Positions 7,178-16,224 of a stretch of DNA of 21,327 nucleotides are shown here, piece after piece. The stretch comes from Patescibacteria group bacterium (GTDB lineage Bacteria; Patescibacteriota; Gracilibacteria; UBA1369; JAHJTR01). A model generated the notes under the pieces. The model was not told the DNA's origin. It saw only the letters and a list, made by a program, of their open reading frames with translations, and searched no databases. The translations under genes were made by a program, and so were the position numbers. Where the stretch lies: positions 1 through 21,327 of the forward strand of contig JAHJTR010000019.1 of NCBI GenBank assembly GCA_018829865.1. The letters are read 5' to 3'. The first letter of the stretch is position 1; each line of letters begins with the position of its first letter.

Positions 7178-7813
7178 ATGAAAAAACTATTTTCTTCGCT
7201 AATATTATTAATTCTGTTTGGAGTATTCACAGTTGGAATGCCTTTGAGTGCGCACGCGCAGTTCCATCTCCTCCCAAAACTTGATGATGCATATATTATA
7301 AGCCAAGGGCAACAACCCGGAGAGATTAGTCGAACGAAATTTTGTAGCCGAATTTTTAAGACGGTGGCTACGGGGAAGAGCTACTGTTTTGTTGATGGGG
7401 CGACGAAAGAGGGGGTTACGACGAAGGCGGCTTGCGATGCGGTTAAGGGTGAATTTAAAGAGGAATATAGATATGATCGGAAGAAAGAAATTGATATTGA
7501 GAAAAAACTGGGAGAGCGAGATCCGCATACTGAGAGTATTTTGGCGTGTGCGATTATTGCCGGGAGCGTGCGGCTGTGGATGATCCCTTTTTATATTAGA
7601 TATTTTAGTGATTTTATTTTGGCGATTGCCGGTGGAATTTGTATTTTGGTGATTATTTATGGAGCTTACACATATATAATTGGAAGTATCAGCTCTGAAG
7701 GTGAGGGGGCGAATTCGGGTAAAAAGATTATTAAATGGGCTGTTGTTGGGCTGGCGCTGGTGTTTTCGGCGTGGTCGATTGTGAATATTTTGATGGCTTT
7801 TTTAACCGGTTAA
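7178..7813 (+). CDS. VirB2/TrbC-like secreted membrane protein
   Basis: A longer reading frame opens at 7100, inside yggS. The start at 7178 is chosen because it directly gives a signal peptide (MKKLFSSLILLILFG... cut after AHA near residue 27) and lies just behind a TATAAT box. The 211-residue product has an exported N-terminal part of about 110 residues with Cys in KFCSR, SYCF and AACDA, a strongly charged segment (RYDRKKEIDIEKKLGERD), then two hydrophobic helices (ILAIAGGICILVIIYGAYTY and WAVVGLALVFSAWSIVNILM) joined by a short Gly/Ser/Lys loop. The GG-x-I-L-I-IYG..Y helix, the charged GKKIIKWA turn and the second helix match the two-helix VirB2/TrbC pilin pattern common in CPR genomes. 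No other type IV secretion gene is in the window, so a pilin role is inference. It lies 3 nt before the next gene, probably one operon. Confidence 0.6.
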   Translation: MKKLFSSLILLILFGVFTVGMPLSAHAQFHLLPKLDDAYIISQGQQPGEISRTKFCSRIFKTVATGKSYCFVDGATKEGVTTKAACDAVKGEFKEEYRYDRKKEIDIEKKLGERDPHTESILACAIIAGSVRLWMIPFYIRYFSDFILAIAGGICILVIIYGAYTYIIGSISSEGEGANSGKKIIKWAVVGLALVFSAWSIVNILMAFLTG

Positions 7814-7816
7814 TTT

Positions 7817-9019
7817 ATGACTAAACAAGTTGGATTTTTTGAGTTAACGCATAAGGCATATTCAAATCTGAAGGGTAAAATCAATAAATTAAAGAAGCAT
7901 GATAAAGAAGTTGCGCGGGATTTGCATGAGCCAAAAAATCCGAGGCAGGATAGAGTTACCGTAGACATTTCTTCTCTTAGTGTAGCGAAGGCGGGATTGG
8001 TTGTTGTTGCTCTTTATGCTTTGACGCAATTTGTGGTTGAGATTAATGGAATTATATTGGTTTTTTTCGTGGCGTTATTGTTTTCTGCGGCTATTGACCC
8101 GTTGATTGATAGGATGGAAGCATTAAAAATTCCGAGGGGAGTTGGTGTGATTTTGATTTATATTGTTATTTTGGCTTTGATTTGGCTCGTTGTAATTAGT
8201 TTTGTACCTCTGGTTGCGGATCAAGTGGGAGAGCTCGCCAATAGAGCGCAGTCATTGATTCAAAATTTGGTTAATGATGAGAGTGATACTTACCCGTTGA
8301 TAGCTAATTTTAAAAGTTCTTTGAAAGGATTCTTGGATCAGATAGATACTGAAACCATTATTACAAATGCTTCTACAAGTTTATCTAAATTGTCGGATGG
8401 GCTTGGGGGAATCGCGGGGAATGTTTGGCGGGCCATTAAAATTGTTTTTAATAGTGTTTTTTATTTCTTGATAGTGCTTTTTTTAACATACTTTATGGCT
8501 GTTGATAGTCAGGCTATCGAAGATTTTATTAAAAAATTATTTCCGTCGAGGCATGGGAAATATATTGCTGATAAGTCTATTGCCATTAAAGAGAAAATTG
8601 GATTTTGGCTTAGAGGGCAGGTGCTTTTGATGCTTGCGGTTGGATTGCTGACTTATGTCGGACTGAAGATTATTGGAGTTCAGTATACGGCTACGTTGGC
8701 TTTGGTTGCCGGTATTACCGAGTTGATTCCGGTTGCGGGGCCGATTGCCGCTTTTTTGATTGCGCTGCCTGTTGCGGCAAATCAGTCGGGTTGGCTTGTG
8801 TTTTGGTTGCTTGGGGTGTTTGTCATTGTGCAGCAGATTGAGAGTAATATTTTGGTTCCGATTATAATGAAAAAAACCATTGGCCTGAATCCTATAGTTA
8901 TAACTTTTGCGATGCTTGTCGGTTATCAGTTTTTAAATATTCTAGGAGTTATCATGGCGATTCCGGTTGCGGCTACCGCTAATATTTTTATCAAGGATTA
9001 TTTGGCTAAAGAAAAATGA
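7817..9019 (+). CDS. AI-2E family transporter (PerM-like)
   Basis: Polytopic inner-membrane protein, 400 residues. A charged N-terminal tail of about 50 residues precedes roughly eight hydrophobic segments: two close together at 57-96, then GVGVILIYIVILALIWLVVI, FYFLIVLFLTYFMAV, LLMLAVGLLTYVGLKIIG, the re-entrant-like ITELIPVAGPIAAFLIALPV, WLVFWLLGVFVIVQQIESNI and a final TFAMLVGYQFLNILGVIM. The ITELIPVAGP and QQIESNILVPIIM motifs are diagnostic for the family. Members export AI-2 or act as Na+/H+ antiporters in some species; the substrate here is unknown. Its start lies 3 nt after the VirB2-like gene and its last 22 nt overlap the convergent glycosyltransferase gene. Confidence 0.9.
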   Translation: MTKQVGFFELTHKAYSNLKGKINKLKKHDKEVARDLHEPKNPRQDRVTVDISSLSVAKAGLVVVALYALTQFVVEINGIILVFFVALLFSAAIDPLIDRMEALKIPRGVGVILIYIVILALIWLVVISFVPLVADQVGELANRAQSLIQNLVNDESDTYPLIANFKSSLKGFLDQIDTETIITNASTSLSKLSDGLGGIAGNVWRAIKIVFNSVFYFLIVLFLTYFMAVDSQAIEDFIKKLFPSRHGKYIADKSIAIKEKIGFWLRGQVLLMLAVGLLTYVGLKIIGVQYTATLALVAGITELIPVAGPIAAFLIALPVAANQSGWLVFWLLGVFVIVQQIESNILVPIIMKKTIGLNPIVITFAMLVGYQFLNILGVIMAIPVAATANIFIKDYLAKEK

Positions 9020-10161
9020 TCGTGAATTTGCTTGGCGCATTTATGCCAGCTGAATTTTGAGAGTTGATTTGGTATTTTGTGTTGGAGGTTTTTATATATT
9101 TTGGGATGTGTAAGCTTCTCCAATGAATTTTTAATTTCATTAATATCCAATGGATCAAACAATATGGCTGCATCTCCTGCGACTTCGGGGATTGACGAGA
9201 TATTACTGGCGGCAACGGGTTTGTTGTAGTAAAAAGATTCTAAAATCGGTAATCCGAACCCTTCGTAGAGGGAGGGGTAAACTAAGGCATGCGCTTTGCT
9301 GAGAATTGCCAATTTGCTTTCTTCGCCCACGAAGCCAAGTTTTATGATATTTTTGCTGATCTCAATATCGACTTTTCGGAAAATTTTTGCATTCTCTTTG
9401 CCGATAATTATTAGTTTATAATCTTTGTTGTCGGGGTTTTTTAAAAATAATTGATATGCTTTGATGAGACGCTCCAAGTTTTTACGCGGCTCCAGAGTTG
9501 AAATAAAAAGAAAATATTTTTTCGGGAGATTAAATTCATGGGCTGTTTTGTTTACTTGTTCGATTGTTAAATCGTGCGCTGTCCCCTGCCCTTCGTGAAT
9601 AACGGAGATTTTTTCTCCAGCGATTTTAAAGCATTTGATTATTTCGTTTTTCGTAAAATTTGAGACGCTGATTATGTGAGTACTTTTTTGAGCAATTTTT
9701 TTTGGCCTGAGGATTTTGTGCCAGATTCCTGTATAAAACGAGAAAAAGTGAGGGTACCTTATAAAGGATAAATCGTGAAATACAGTGAGTAATTTGGCTT
9801 TTTTAAGCGCTATTGGTCTAGGATCCGGCATAAGAAAAAAGTCTATTGATTTGATTTCGTTGTTCTTGTTTTTTTGAAGTTTTTTGAGAATCAGTTCATC
9901 AATTTTGGGCCAATTTAGAAATGATAATAAGATATTTAATATTTTATTGGGATATTTTGTGCGCACCTGAGTGACATTTGAATGCATTGAAAAATCGGGA
10001 ATATTTTGCTGCATGGATGTGAATGAGTTGTGATAAAGAATGTAATTGTTTTCTTTATCAAGCTCAAATAGGGCTTTTAGTGTTTCTATTGTAAAAATAT
10101 CGACACCTGTGAGGTGCCCATGCATTAGTGGCCTAATATCTATAACAATATTAATTTTCAT
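8998..10161 (-). CDS. GT4-family glycosyltransferase
   Basis: A GT-B fold retaining glycosyltransferase of 387 residues, probably cytoplasmic or membrane-peripheral. N-terminal half: MKINIVIDIRPLMHGHLTGVDIFTIETL, the usual acceptor-side Rossmann start. C-terminal half: FLFISTLEPRKNLERLIKAY, LIIIGKEN, IKLGFVGEESKLAILSKAHALVYPS, then YEGFGLPILESFYYNKPVAA with the E-x7-E motif that holds the sugar nucleotide, and SSIPEVAGDAAILFDP. The acceptor and sugar cannot be read from sequence; mannosyl- or rhamnosyltransferases of surface polysaccharide assembly look alike. It lies 3 nt downstream of a second GT4 gene, so they form an operon and probably act on the same glycan. Its stop overlaps the end of the convergent AI-2E gene. 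Confidence 0.92.
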   Translation of the reverse strand: MKINIVIDIRPLMHGHLTGVDIFTIETLKALFELDKENNYILYHNSFTSMQQNIPDFSMHSNVTQVRTKYPNKILNILLSFLNWPKIDELILKKLQKNKNNEIKSIDFFLMPDPRPIALKKAKLLTVFHDLSFIRYPHFFSFYTGIWHKILRPKKIAQKSTHIISVSNFTKNEIIKCFKIAGEKISVIHEGQGTAHDLTIEQVNKTAHEFNLPKKYFLFISTLEPRKNLERLIKAYQLFLKNPDNKDYKLIIIGKENAKIFRKVDIEISKNIIKLGFVGEESKLAILSKAHALVYPSLYEGFGLPILESFYYNKPVAASNISSIPEVAGDAAILFDPLDINEIKNSLEKLTHPKIYKNLQHKIPNQLSKFSWHKCAKQIHDHFSLAK

Positions 10162-10164
10162 AAT

Positions 10165-11295
10165 TTATTTCATGTATCTTTGCCATTCTTTATACTTATC
10201 TTCGATGAATTTTTTTATTTCCGCCTGAAAACGATTCTCGCTAAATTTACTTGCATGCCTTCTGATGAGCTCCGGTGAGAAAGTCATTTTTTCGAATCTT
10301 TTTATTGCCTCCAATAATGACTTGATGGTTTGTTCCTTAAAAAATATGCCGGTTCTGTGCTCGATTACTGTTTCAAGTGAGCCTCCTGCTGCGAAAGCTA
10401 TTACCGGCTTACCATAGGCCATGGCTTCTACCGGGGCGATGCCGAAATCTTCTATTTGGGGCATGATGAAAGCGCGGCAGCCGGTGTACTCCTGCTCTAA
10501 ATTATTATCATTAATATATCCCAGGAATTTAATATTTTTGTTGGCCTTTTTGCTCAGCCTCTTGAGATCAACTCCTGAACCGATAATGTGGAGATTTTTT
10601 TTACTTTTATTGAAAGCTTCGACTAGGAGATCCATATTTTTATTCGGCACGATGCGGCCAACTGCGAGGTAATAATCTTTTTCGGAATTGGGCGGAGTGT
10701 TTCGGGCCGGTTTGTCGGTATCGACCGGGGGGTAAATAACGGCTGAATCGCGGCGGTAATATTTTTTTATGCGATTTTTGATGTAATTTGAATTGGCGAT
10801 AAAATAATCAACGCGATCAGCGGCTAGTCTGTCCCAAATGCGGATATTGGTCATTAGCCTTGGAATCAGCTTTTTTATGATTGGATTGATGTTGTATTTT
10901 TTAATGTACTCGTGATAATTGTCCCAAGCGCTGCGCATGGGGGTGTGGCAGTAGCTGACGTGCAGAGTTTGCGGTTTGGTGATAACTCCCTTGCTGCAGG
11001 CGTGTGAGCTTGAAATAACTACGTCGTATTCGCTGAGATCAAGTGTTTCGAAGGCCAATGGCATCCATTTTAGTAAGAGCTGGTGGCGTTTATTTAAATA
11101 TGGGATTTTTTGGAGGAAGGTGGTTTTGATTTCCGCATCCTTAAATTGCGGCATCTTTTTTTCGTTGAAAACGCTGGTATAAATCGGGGCCTCGGGGAAC
11201 ATTTTATGGATTGAAAGTACCACCTGCTCCGCGCCGGCAAAATTAGTAAGCCAGTCGGCAACAATGGCTATTTTTATGTTATCTAGGACGCTCAT
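10165..11295 (-). CDS. GT4-family glycosyltransferase, WbaZ/mannosyltransferase-like
   Basis: 376 residues, GT-B fold, promoter-proximal partner of the next glycosyltransferase. The N-terminus IKIAIVADWLTNFAGAEQVV, the HVSYCHTPMRSAWDNYHEY region and DYFIANSNYIKNRIKKYYRR are typical of the group that includes GDP-mannose-dependent WbaZ-like enzymes of O-antigen or extracellular polysaccharide synthesis. The donor site is shown by YYLAVGRIVPNKNMDLLVEA, LHIIGSG and EDFGIAPVEAMAYGKPVIAF with the E-x7-E motif. The sugar and acceptor remain unknown. The leader is A-rich without a Shine-Dalgarno sequence. Behind its own promoter, the two-gene unit may supply a surface glycan. Confidence 0.92.
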   Translation of the reverse strand: MSVLDNIKIAIVADWLTNFAGAEQVVLSIHKMFPEAPIYTSVFNEKKMPQFKDAEIKTTFLQKIPYLNKRHQLLLKWMPLAFETLDLSEYDVVISSSHACSKGVITKPQTLHVSYCHTPMRSAWDNYHEYIKKYNINPIIKKLIPRLMTNIRIWDRLAADRVDYFIANSNYIKNRIKKYYRRDSAVIYPPVDTDKPARNTPPNSEKDYYLAVGRIVPNKNMDLLVEAFNKSKKNLHIIGSGVDLKRLSKKANKNIKFLGYINDNNLEQEYTGCRAFIMPQIEDFGIAPVEAMAYGKPVIAFAAGGSLETVIEHRTGIFFKEQTIKSLLEAIKRFEKMTFSPELIRRHASKFSENRFQAEIKKFIEDKYKEWQRYMK

Positions 11296-11338
11296 TTTAT
11301 TTTTTTTTGTATGTGTTACACAGTGTGTAGGTGAAAAA

Positions 11339-11367
11339 ATTATAAATGAAAATTGGTCTCTTTGGAA
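11339..11367 (-). promoter_or_regulatory. Promoter of the glycosyltransferase pair
   Basis: On the minus strand TTCCAA (11367-11362), a 17-base spacer and TATAAT (11344-11339). Transcription would start near 11332, about 37 nt before the gene. A small inverted repeat around 11317-11328 (acac...gtgt) lies just downstream and could be an operator. Confidence 0.45.
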
Positions 11368-11425
11368 GGAATTAAAGTGGCGATTCTTGGAAATGATGTG
11401 GATTTGTGGGAGGTATGTGCAAATA

Positions 11426-11445
11426 GCTAGATATGGTTATCTAGC
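11426..11445. repeat. Perfect 8-bp stem-loop between STAS and glycosyltransferase genes
   Basis: gctagata at 11426-11433 and tatctagc at 11438-11445 enclose the loop tggt. The hairpin lies 26 nt beyond the STAS gene stop. It is placed like a minus-strand terminator but has no T-run after it (the minus strand continues tatttgcaca), so it may instead be an mRNA 3'-end stabiliser or a protein-binding site. The rest of 11296-11470 shows no gene. Confidence 0.5.
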
Positions 11446-11470
11446 AGATGATGGCTTTATTGAAGCGATT

Positions 11471-12238
11471 TTATACGGTTGGCTCTTCAGGTGTAGGTTC
11501 AGTTGGGGTTTCCGGTGTTACTTGAGGTTGGGGTGTTGATTCCGGAGCTTCAACGACTGGAGTATCTGTCGGAGTATCGGCTAACATTGGTGTTTCAGGT
11601 GAAGCCGTGGATTCGACTGAAGGCTCTGGTGTCGATTCAACCGGTACTACAACCGTAGGCGTCTCTGGGGTTGGAGATGAGGTTTCTAGATCAGGAGTAA
11701 CTGCTTCAGGAGTTGGGGCAATGGGTGCGGGCTCAGTCGTCACAGGGGCTGGAGTTGCTTCAGGCATTGCAGCGACAGGCGCAGTTGCTTCCATTGTTGG
11801 TGTGGGCGTAGCTGCCGGTGCGGCAGTAGCTTCAGGAGTTGCTGCAGAAGCGGCAGCCGGGGCTCCGGCTTTGTTTAATGCAAGTCTTGCTTCGTCCATT
11901 GTTGCGTAAACCTGAACTAATTGTGTTAATCCCACAACCTGCAGGATGTCTAAAATGTTTTCTTTTGGCTGGACGACAAATACTCCACCTTTGAGGTCGG
12001 TTAGTTTTGTGTACCAATCGGTTAAATATCCGACTGCCTTACTGTTCATGTATTCTAAATCTTTAAAATCAAGGAGGAGATTGAAGTTTTCACCCACTCC
12101 CTCCAAAATGTCGTAAATCTTTTTTGATTGATCATCAACATTACTTTCGTCCAGTTGCCCTTTAAAGCTAACCACTTTTGCAGCGGTTGGAGCAAATCCT
12201 GGTAAGTCTGATGCGGTGAGTTCAATGAATGTGGCCAT
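11471..12238 (-). CDS. STAS-domain protein with long Pro/Thr/Glu-rich tail
   Basis: 255 residues. Residues 1-122 form a STAS domain like anti-sigma factor antagonists (SpoIIAA, RsbV): VVSFKGQLDESNV, NLLLDFKDLEYMNSKAVGYL, GGVFVVQPKENILDILQVVGLTQLVQVYATMDEA. Ser66 in NSK sits where the phosphorylated serine of DSSG lies in SpoIIAA. Residues 125-255 are low complexity, mostly Pro, Thr, Ala, Glu, Ser and Val with no aromatic residues, first Ala-rich (APAAASAATPEATAAP) and then acidic (TPETPTEPTPEEPTV). The tail is predicted disordered and has no transmembrane segment. The gene follows the RsbW-like kinase gene by 24 nt, in the usual pairing of a partner-switch module. The tail is unusual; it may be a linker or an interaction platform. 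Confidence 0.85.
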   Translation of the reverse strand: MATFIELTASDLPGFAPTAAKVVSFKGQLDESNVDDQSKKIYDILEGVGENFNLLLDFKDLEYMNSKAVGYLTDWYTKLTDLKGGVFVVQPKENILDILQVVGLTQLVQVYATMDEARLALNKAGAPAAASAATPEATAAPAATPTPTMEATAPVAAMPEATPAPVTTEPAPIAPTPEAVTPDLETSSPTPETPTVVVPVESTPEPSVESTASPETPMLADTPTDTPVVEAPESTPQPQVTPETPTEPTPEEPTV

Positions 12239-12262
12239 AGTATTTAATTTATGTTTTATTTT

Positions 12263-12820
12263 TTATGATAATTTTGGACTTGGAGTGAGCACAATGTGTG
12301 TTGGCTCAGGATTTTCAGCTTCCAATCTGGCTGATTCTTTGGCATCAAGTTTCTTTTTAACCCTGATGACCAGTCCTCCTCCCTCTCTATCTTTAAACTC
12401 CAATTCATCTGTCCATTCTGCTACTATTTTTGGTAGGCCTCGGCCTCTTATTCCTAAATGTTGAATATAATCGGGATTCTTGCGCTCTTGGAGCATATCA
12501 TACATTTGGGCGGCCGTCATTTTGGTGGCTCCTGTGCCGGTATCCTCCACATAAACCTCAATACTATCGTCACCAATACTCACAAAAGTTATTCGAATCT
12601 CTTTGCCTGCTGCGGATCCATGCTCGATTGCGTTATTGCAAAGCTCGTCAACCACCGACTGAAATCGATAGGCCCATCTGTTTGAGAAGCCTGTCATATT
12701 TTTTGTAAGTGAGAGGGTAAAATCCCTTATCCCTGACATAAAATATGCACTTGTAGGCAAAGTCATTGTTATTTTAATCGGTTCTTTTGACTCCTGATTG
12801 ACAGTTTTGCCAATATCCAT
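12263..12820 (-). CDS. RsbW/SpoIIAB-like GHKL ATPase (anti-sigma-type serine kinase)
   Basis: 185 residues with a single HATPase_c domain. The N-box is VVDELCNNAIEHGS with E59 as likely catalytic base and N63 for Mg-ATP; the G1 box is DTGTG (93-97) and the G2 box GIRGRGLP (123-130). There is no sensor, dimerisation-histidine or membrane part, so this is a stand-alone kinase of the RsbW type that phosphorylates a STAS partner on serine rather than a two-component kinase. The partner is encoded 24 nt downstream. A C-terminal extension (155-185) is Lys/Glu/Pro-rich. In known systems the kinase sequesters a sigma factor until the STAS protein takes it away. Neither a sigma factor nor a PP2C phosphatase is encoded here, so the final target is unknown. 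Confidence 0.88.
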   Translation of the reverse strand: MDIGKTVNQESKEPIKITMTLPTSAYFMSGIRDFTLSLTKNMTGFSNRWAYRFQSVVDELCNNAIEHGSAAGKEIRITFVSIGDDSIEVYVEDTGTGATKMTAAQMYDMLQERKNPDYIQHLGIRGRGLPKIVAEWTDELEFKDREGGGLVIRVKKKLDAKESARLEAENPEPTHIVLTPSPKLS

Positions 12821-12848
12821 GATTAATTTTTTGTTTTTAATTCTTTGT

Positions 12849-12867
12849 ATTATACCACTTTTTGAGC

Positions 12868-12878
<11 letters not shown>
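12849..12878 (-). promoter_or_regulatory. Promoter of the partner-switch operon
   Basis: TTGATA (12878-12873, minus strand), 18-base spacer and a perfect TATAAT (12854-12849). The -35 lies inside the last codons of glyS. Transcription would start near 12842, about 21 nt before the ATG at 12820. This lets the kinase/STAS pair be expressed apart from the translation genes upstream. Confidence 0.6.
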
Positions 12879-14241
<1,363 letters not shown>

Positions 14242-14266
14242 ATTTATTAATTAGTTGCTAAAATTT

Positions 14267-14704
14267 TTAACTGTCTAAGATTAGTGTGACCGGGCCTTCA
14301 TTGGTGAGCTCAACATCCATCATGGCCCGGAACTCCCCTTCTGCGACTTTTAATCCGGTTTCTTTGAATTTATCGACAAAGGCATTATACAGATTTTTGG
14401 CTAATTTTGGAGAGGAAGCTTGAAAAAAATCGGGTCTGCGGCCTTTTTTGCATTCTCCGTATAATGTGAATTGTGAAATTATGAGAATTTCTTTGTTTAA
14501 GTCCAGAACGGATTTTTGAAAATATTCGTCACCGTCTGCGAAAATTCTTAAATTGGCGATTTTGTTTACCAGGTAATCGATGTCTTTTTGGTCGTCATCT
14601 TTGTGAATTGCGATAAAGACCAGTAAACCTGAGCCAATTTGGCCTATGATTTTGGCTTTAACCGAGACCTTTGCTTTCGAAACCCTTTGAATTACAGCTC
14701 TCAT
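14267..14704 (-). CDS. dtd: D-aminoacyl-tRNA deacylase
   Basis: Dtd hydrolyses D-amino acids, and also glycine wrongly attached to tRNA-Ala, from tRNA. The protein is 145 residues, the family's standard length. The two active-site signatures are present: SQFTLYG at 77-83 and the Gly-cisPro motif in NEGPVT at 135-140. The N-terminal MRAVIQRVSKAKV is also typical. It lies directly upstream of glyS (25 nt) and 30 nt after the DUF3467 gene, so the four genes from rlmN to glyS may form one transcript. Pairing a glycine-editing enzyme with GlyRS makes functional sense, but co-regulation is inferred only from spacing. Confidence 0.96.
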   Translation of the reverse strand: MRAVIQRVSKAKVSVKAKIIGQIGSGLLVFIAIHKDDDQKDIDYLVNKIANLRIFADGDEYFQKSVLDLNKEILIISQFTLYGECKKGRRPDFFQASSPKLAKNLYNAFVDKFKETGLKVAEGEFRAMMDVELTNEGPVTLILDS

Positions 14705-14734
14705 AATTGTGATTGGTTATTGATCCATGAAAGC

Positions 14735-15022
14735 TTACTCTTCGTTTTGCTCGTTATGCTGCTTGTGCTCGTTTTGCTTGTTTCTCCAGTCTAAAACTGC
14801 GTCCTGTAAAATTGAGAGGAATGATTGAGCAGTATTGTGGCTCAAAATAACTCTGCTTTGCACTTTGATGGTTGTAGGTTGAACATTTGGCAAAATCACA
14901 CCGAAATCCAAAACAATATCATTTGGATTTACGTTGACTGATGCTGCATTGGCGTAGGTGCCGGCTTGCAATTCATCGGCGATTTGTACCTTTACGTTGT
15001 TTCCTTTTGAATCTTCTGACAT
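14735..15022 (-). CDS. DUF3467 family protein
   Basis: 95 residues, no signal peptide or membrane segment. The core YANAASVNVNPNDIVLDFGVILPN followed by VQSRVILSHNTAQSFLSILQDAVLDW matches the DUF3467 pattern (Y-N---V--s--d-vlDFg ... sRViLsp--Ak-l---L). The C-terminal tail is polar (His, Asn, Gln, Glu). The biochemical role of the family is unknown. It sits between rlmN (18 nt) and dtd (30 nt) on the same strand, so it is expressed with translation-related genes. Confidence 0.8.
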   Translation of the reverse strand: MSEDSKGNNVKVQIADELQAGTYANAASVNVNPNDIVLDFGVILPNVQPTTIKVQSRVILSHNTAQSFLSILQDAVLDWRNKQNEHKQHNEQNEE

Positions 15023-15040
15023 TTTTTTATTGTTAAAAAA

Positions 15041-16051
15041 TTAATTGTTTTTTTTGACCAGTTGCCCGCAGGCTCCACTGATATCTGCTCCGAGTGATAC
15101 TCTTATTGTCACAGGAATTTTGTGAATTTCCAATATGTTTTTGAATTTTTTTATGTTTAGTGGAGACGTTCCTGAGTATTTGCTGCCGTTATGGGCGTTA
15201 AAAGGGATTAAATTTATGTGACACAATTGCCCCTTGATGAGATTAACGAGCTGCTTTGCGTGCTGATCGGAATCGTTTATGTCTTTTAGCATTATGTATT
15301 CGTAAGTTATGCGGCGATGTGTTTTTTTCAAATAATCCTTGGCGGACTCCATTAACTCATCCAAATGATACATTTTGGCGACGGGCATTATTTTTTCTCT
15401 TAATTCTTGATCGGCGGCATGCAGGCTTATTGCTAAATTATACTGTTTTTTGAGATTGGCCAGTTTTTTTATTCCTGGAACAATGCCGGCTGTTGAGAAG
15501 GTGATGTTGCGAGCTGCGATATTAAACATGGCTGCATCATTAAATATGTCGGCGGCCTCAATCGTGTTTTCGTAGTTCAAAAATGGCTCTCCCATGCCCA
15601 TGAAAACAATATTTGTGATTTTGTCTGATTCTTTTAATAAAAAATGGAGTGCCTGATCTGTGATTTCTTCTGCTGATAGATTGCGAATGTATTTGCCTTT
15701 ACCGGTGGCGCAAAATTCACATTTCAGAGGGCAGCCCACTTGCGATGATACACATACTGACTTTCTACCGTCCTTGAATTTCATTAACACGCTTTCGATC
15801 TTTTTTTTATCCTCTAATTCGCAAACAATTTTTGTGCAATTTCCCGCTTCAGAAGATTCGCTTTTCTTTACTTTAAAGCTGAGGAATTTTAATTTTTTGG
15901 TTAATTGGTCTCGTAAATTCAGGGGTAATGTGTGGATTTTTTGAAAGGAGTCTTTGCCCTCCTTAAAAACCCCATTTATTATCTGCATGGATCTGAATGG
16001 CTGGAAATCATTTTCTTTGAGCCACTGCCTTAATGAATTAATTGAGAGCAT
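15041..16051 (-). CDS. rlmN: 23S rRNA (adenine-2503-C2)-methyltransferase / tRNA A37 methyltransferase
   Basis: Radical SAM enzyme that methylates C2 of A2503 in 23S rRNA, and in many species A37 of tRNA. At 336 residues it is slightly shorter than E. coli RlmN. The iron-sulfur motif C107-x3-C111-x2-C114 lies in GCPLKCEFCATG. GEPFLNYENT is the SAM-binding GGEP-like loop. The methyl-carrying cysteine is C328 in ADISGACGQL. The N-terminal accessory domain (1-90) is present. It is the first gene of the minus-strand translation group, with a -10 TATAAT (16095-16090) about 40 nt upstream. Confidence 0.96.
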   Translation of the reverse strand: MLSINSLRQWLKENDFQPFRSMQIINGVFKEGKDSFQKIHTLPLNLRDQLTKKLKFLSFKVKKSESSEAGNCTKIVCELEDKKKIESVLMKFKDGRKSVCVSSQVGCPLKCEFCATGKGKYIRNLSAEEITDQALHFLLKESDKITNIVFMGMGEPFLNYENTIEAADIFNDAAMFNIAARNITFSTAGIVPGIKKLANLKKQYNLAISLHAADQELREKIMPVAKMYHLDELMESAKDYLKKTHRRITYEYIMLKDINDSDQHAKQLVNLIKGQLCHINLIPFNAHNGSKYSGTSPLNIKKFKNILEIHKIPVTIRVSLGADISGACGQLVKKNN

Positions 16052-16089
16052 GAAGTTTAATATATATTGTTTGCCTTTCCGTTGTAAAC

Positions 16090-16127
16090 ATTATAGTCAA
16101 AAATCTGTTGTTGTATACACCACAACA
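16090..16127 (-). promoter_or_regulatory. rlmN promoter with overlapping palindrome
   Basis: On the minus strand a perfect TATAAT spans 16095-16090. Where the -35 should lie is an imperfect 22-bp palindrome (16106-16127, about 9 of 11 positions paired, arms TGTTGT and ACAACA) around TGTATACA. A protein bound there would block the promoter. The palindrome is also about 70 bp upstream of the + strand response-regulator promoter, so either gene could be the target. Confidence 0.45.
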
Positions 16128-16195
16128 CTTAATTTTTTAATCCATAAAACGGCTGATTGATGGGAAGACCTTGCTGTCGTGGTATAGTGGCGCTT

Positions 16196-16224
16196 TTGAC
16201 AAAAGATATTAAAGAATAAATAAT
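16196..16224 (+). promoter_or_regulatory. Promoter of the response regulator gene
   Basis: A perfect TTGACA at 16196-16201, a 17-base spacer and AATAAT at 16219-16224 (one mismatch from consensus). Transcription would start near 16231, about 32 nt before the ATG at 16263. An inverted repeat aaagat/atcttt frames the spacer and -10. Confidence 0.6.

Noticed and set aside
11607..11909. 100-residue Val/Gly/Ala/Ser-rich ORF on the + strand
   Set aside because: It is the antisense shadow of the Pro/Thr-rich STAS tail and only reflects its biased codons.
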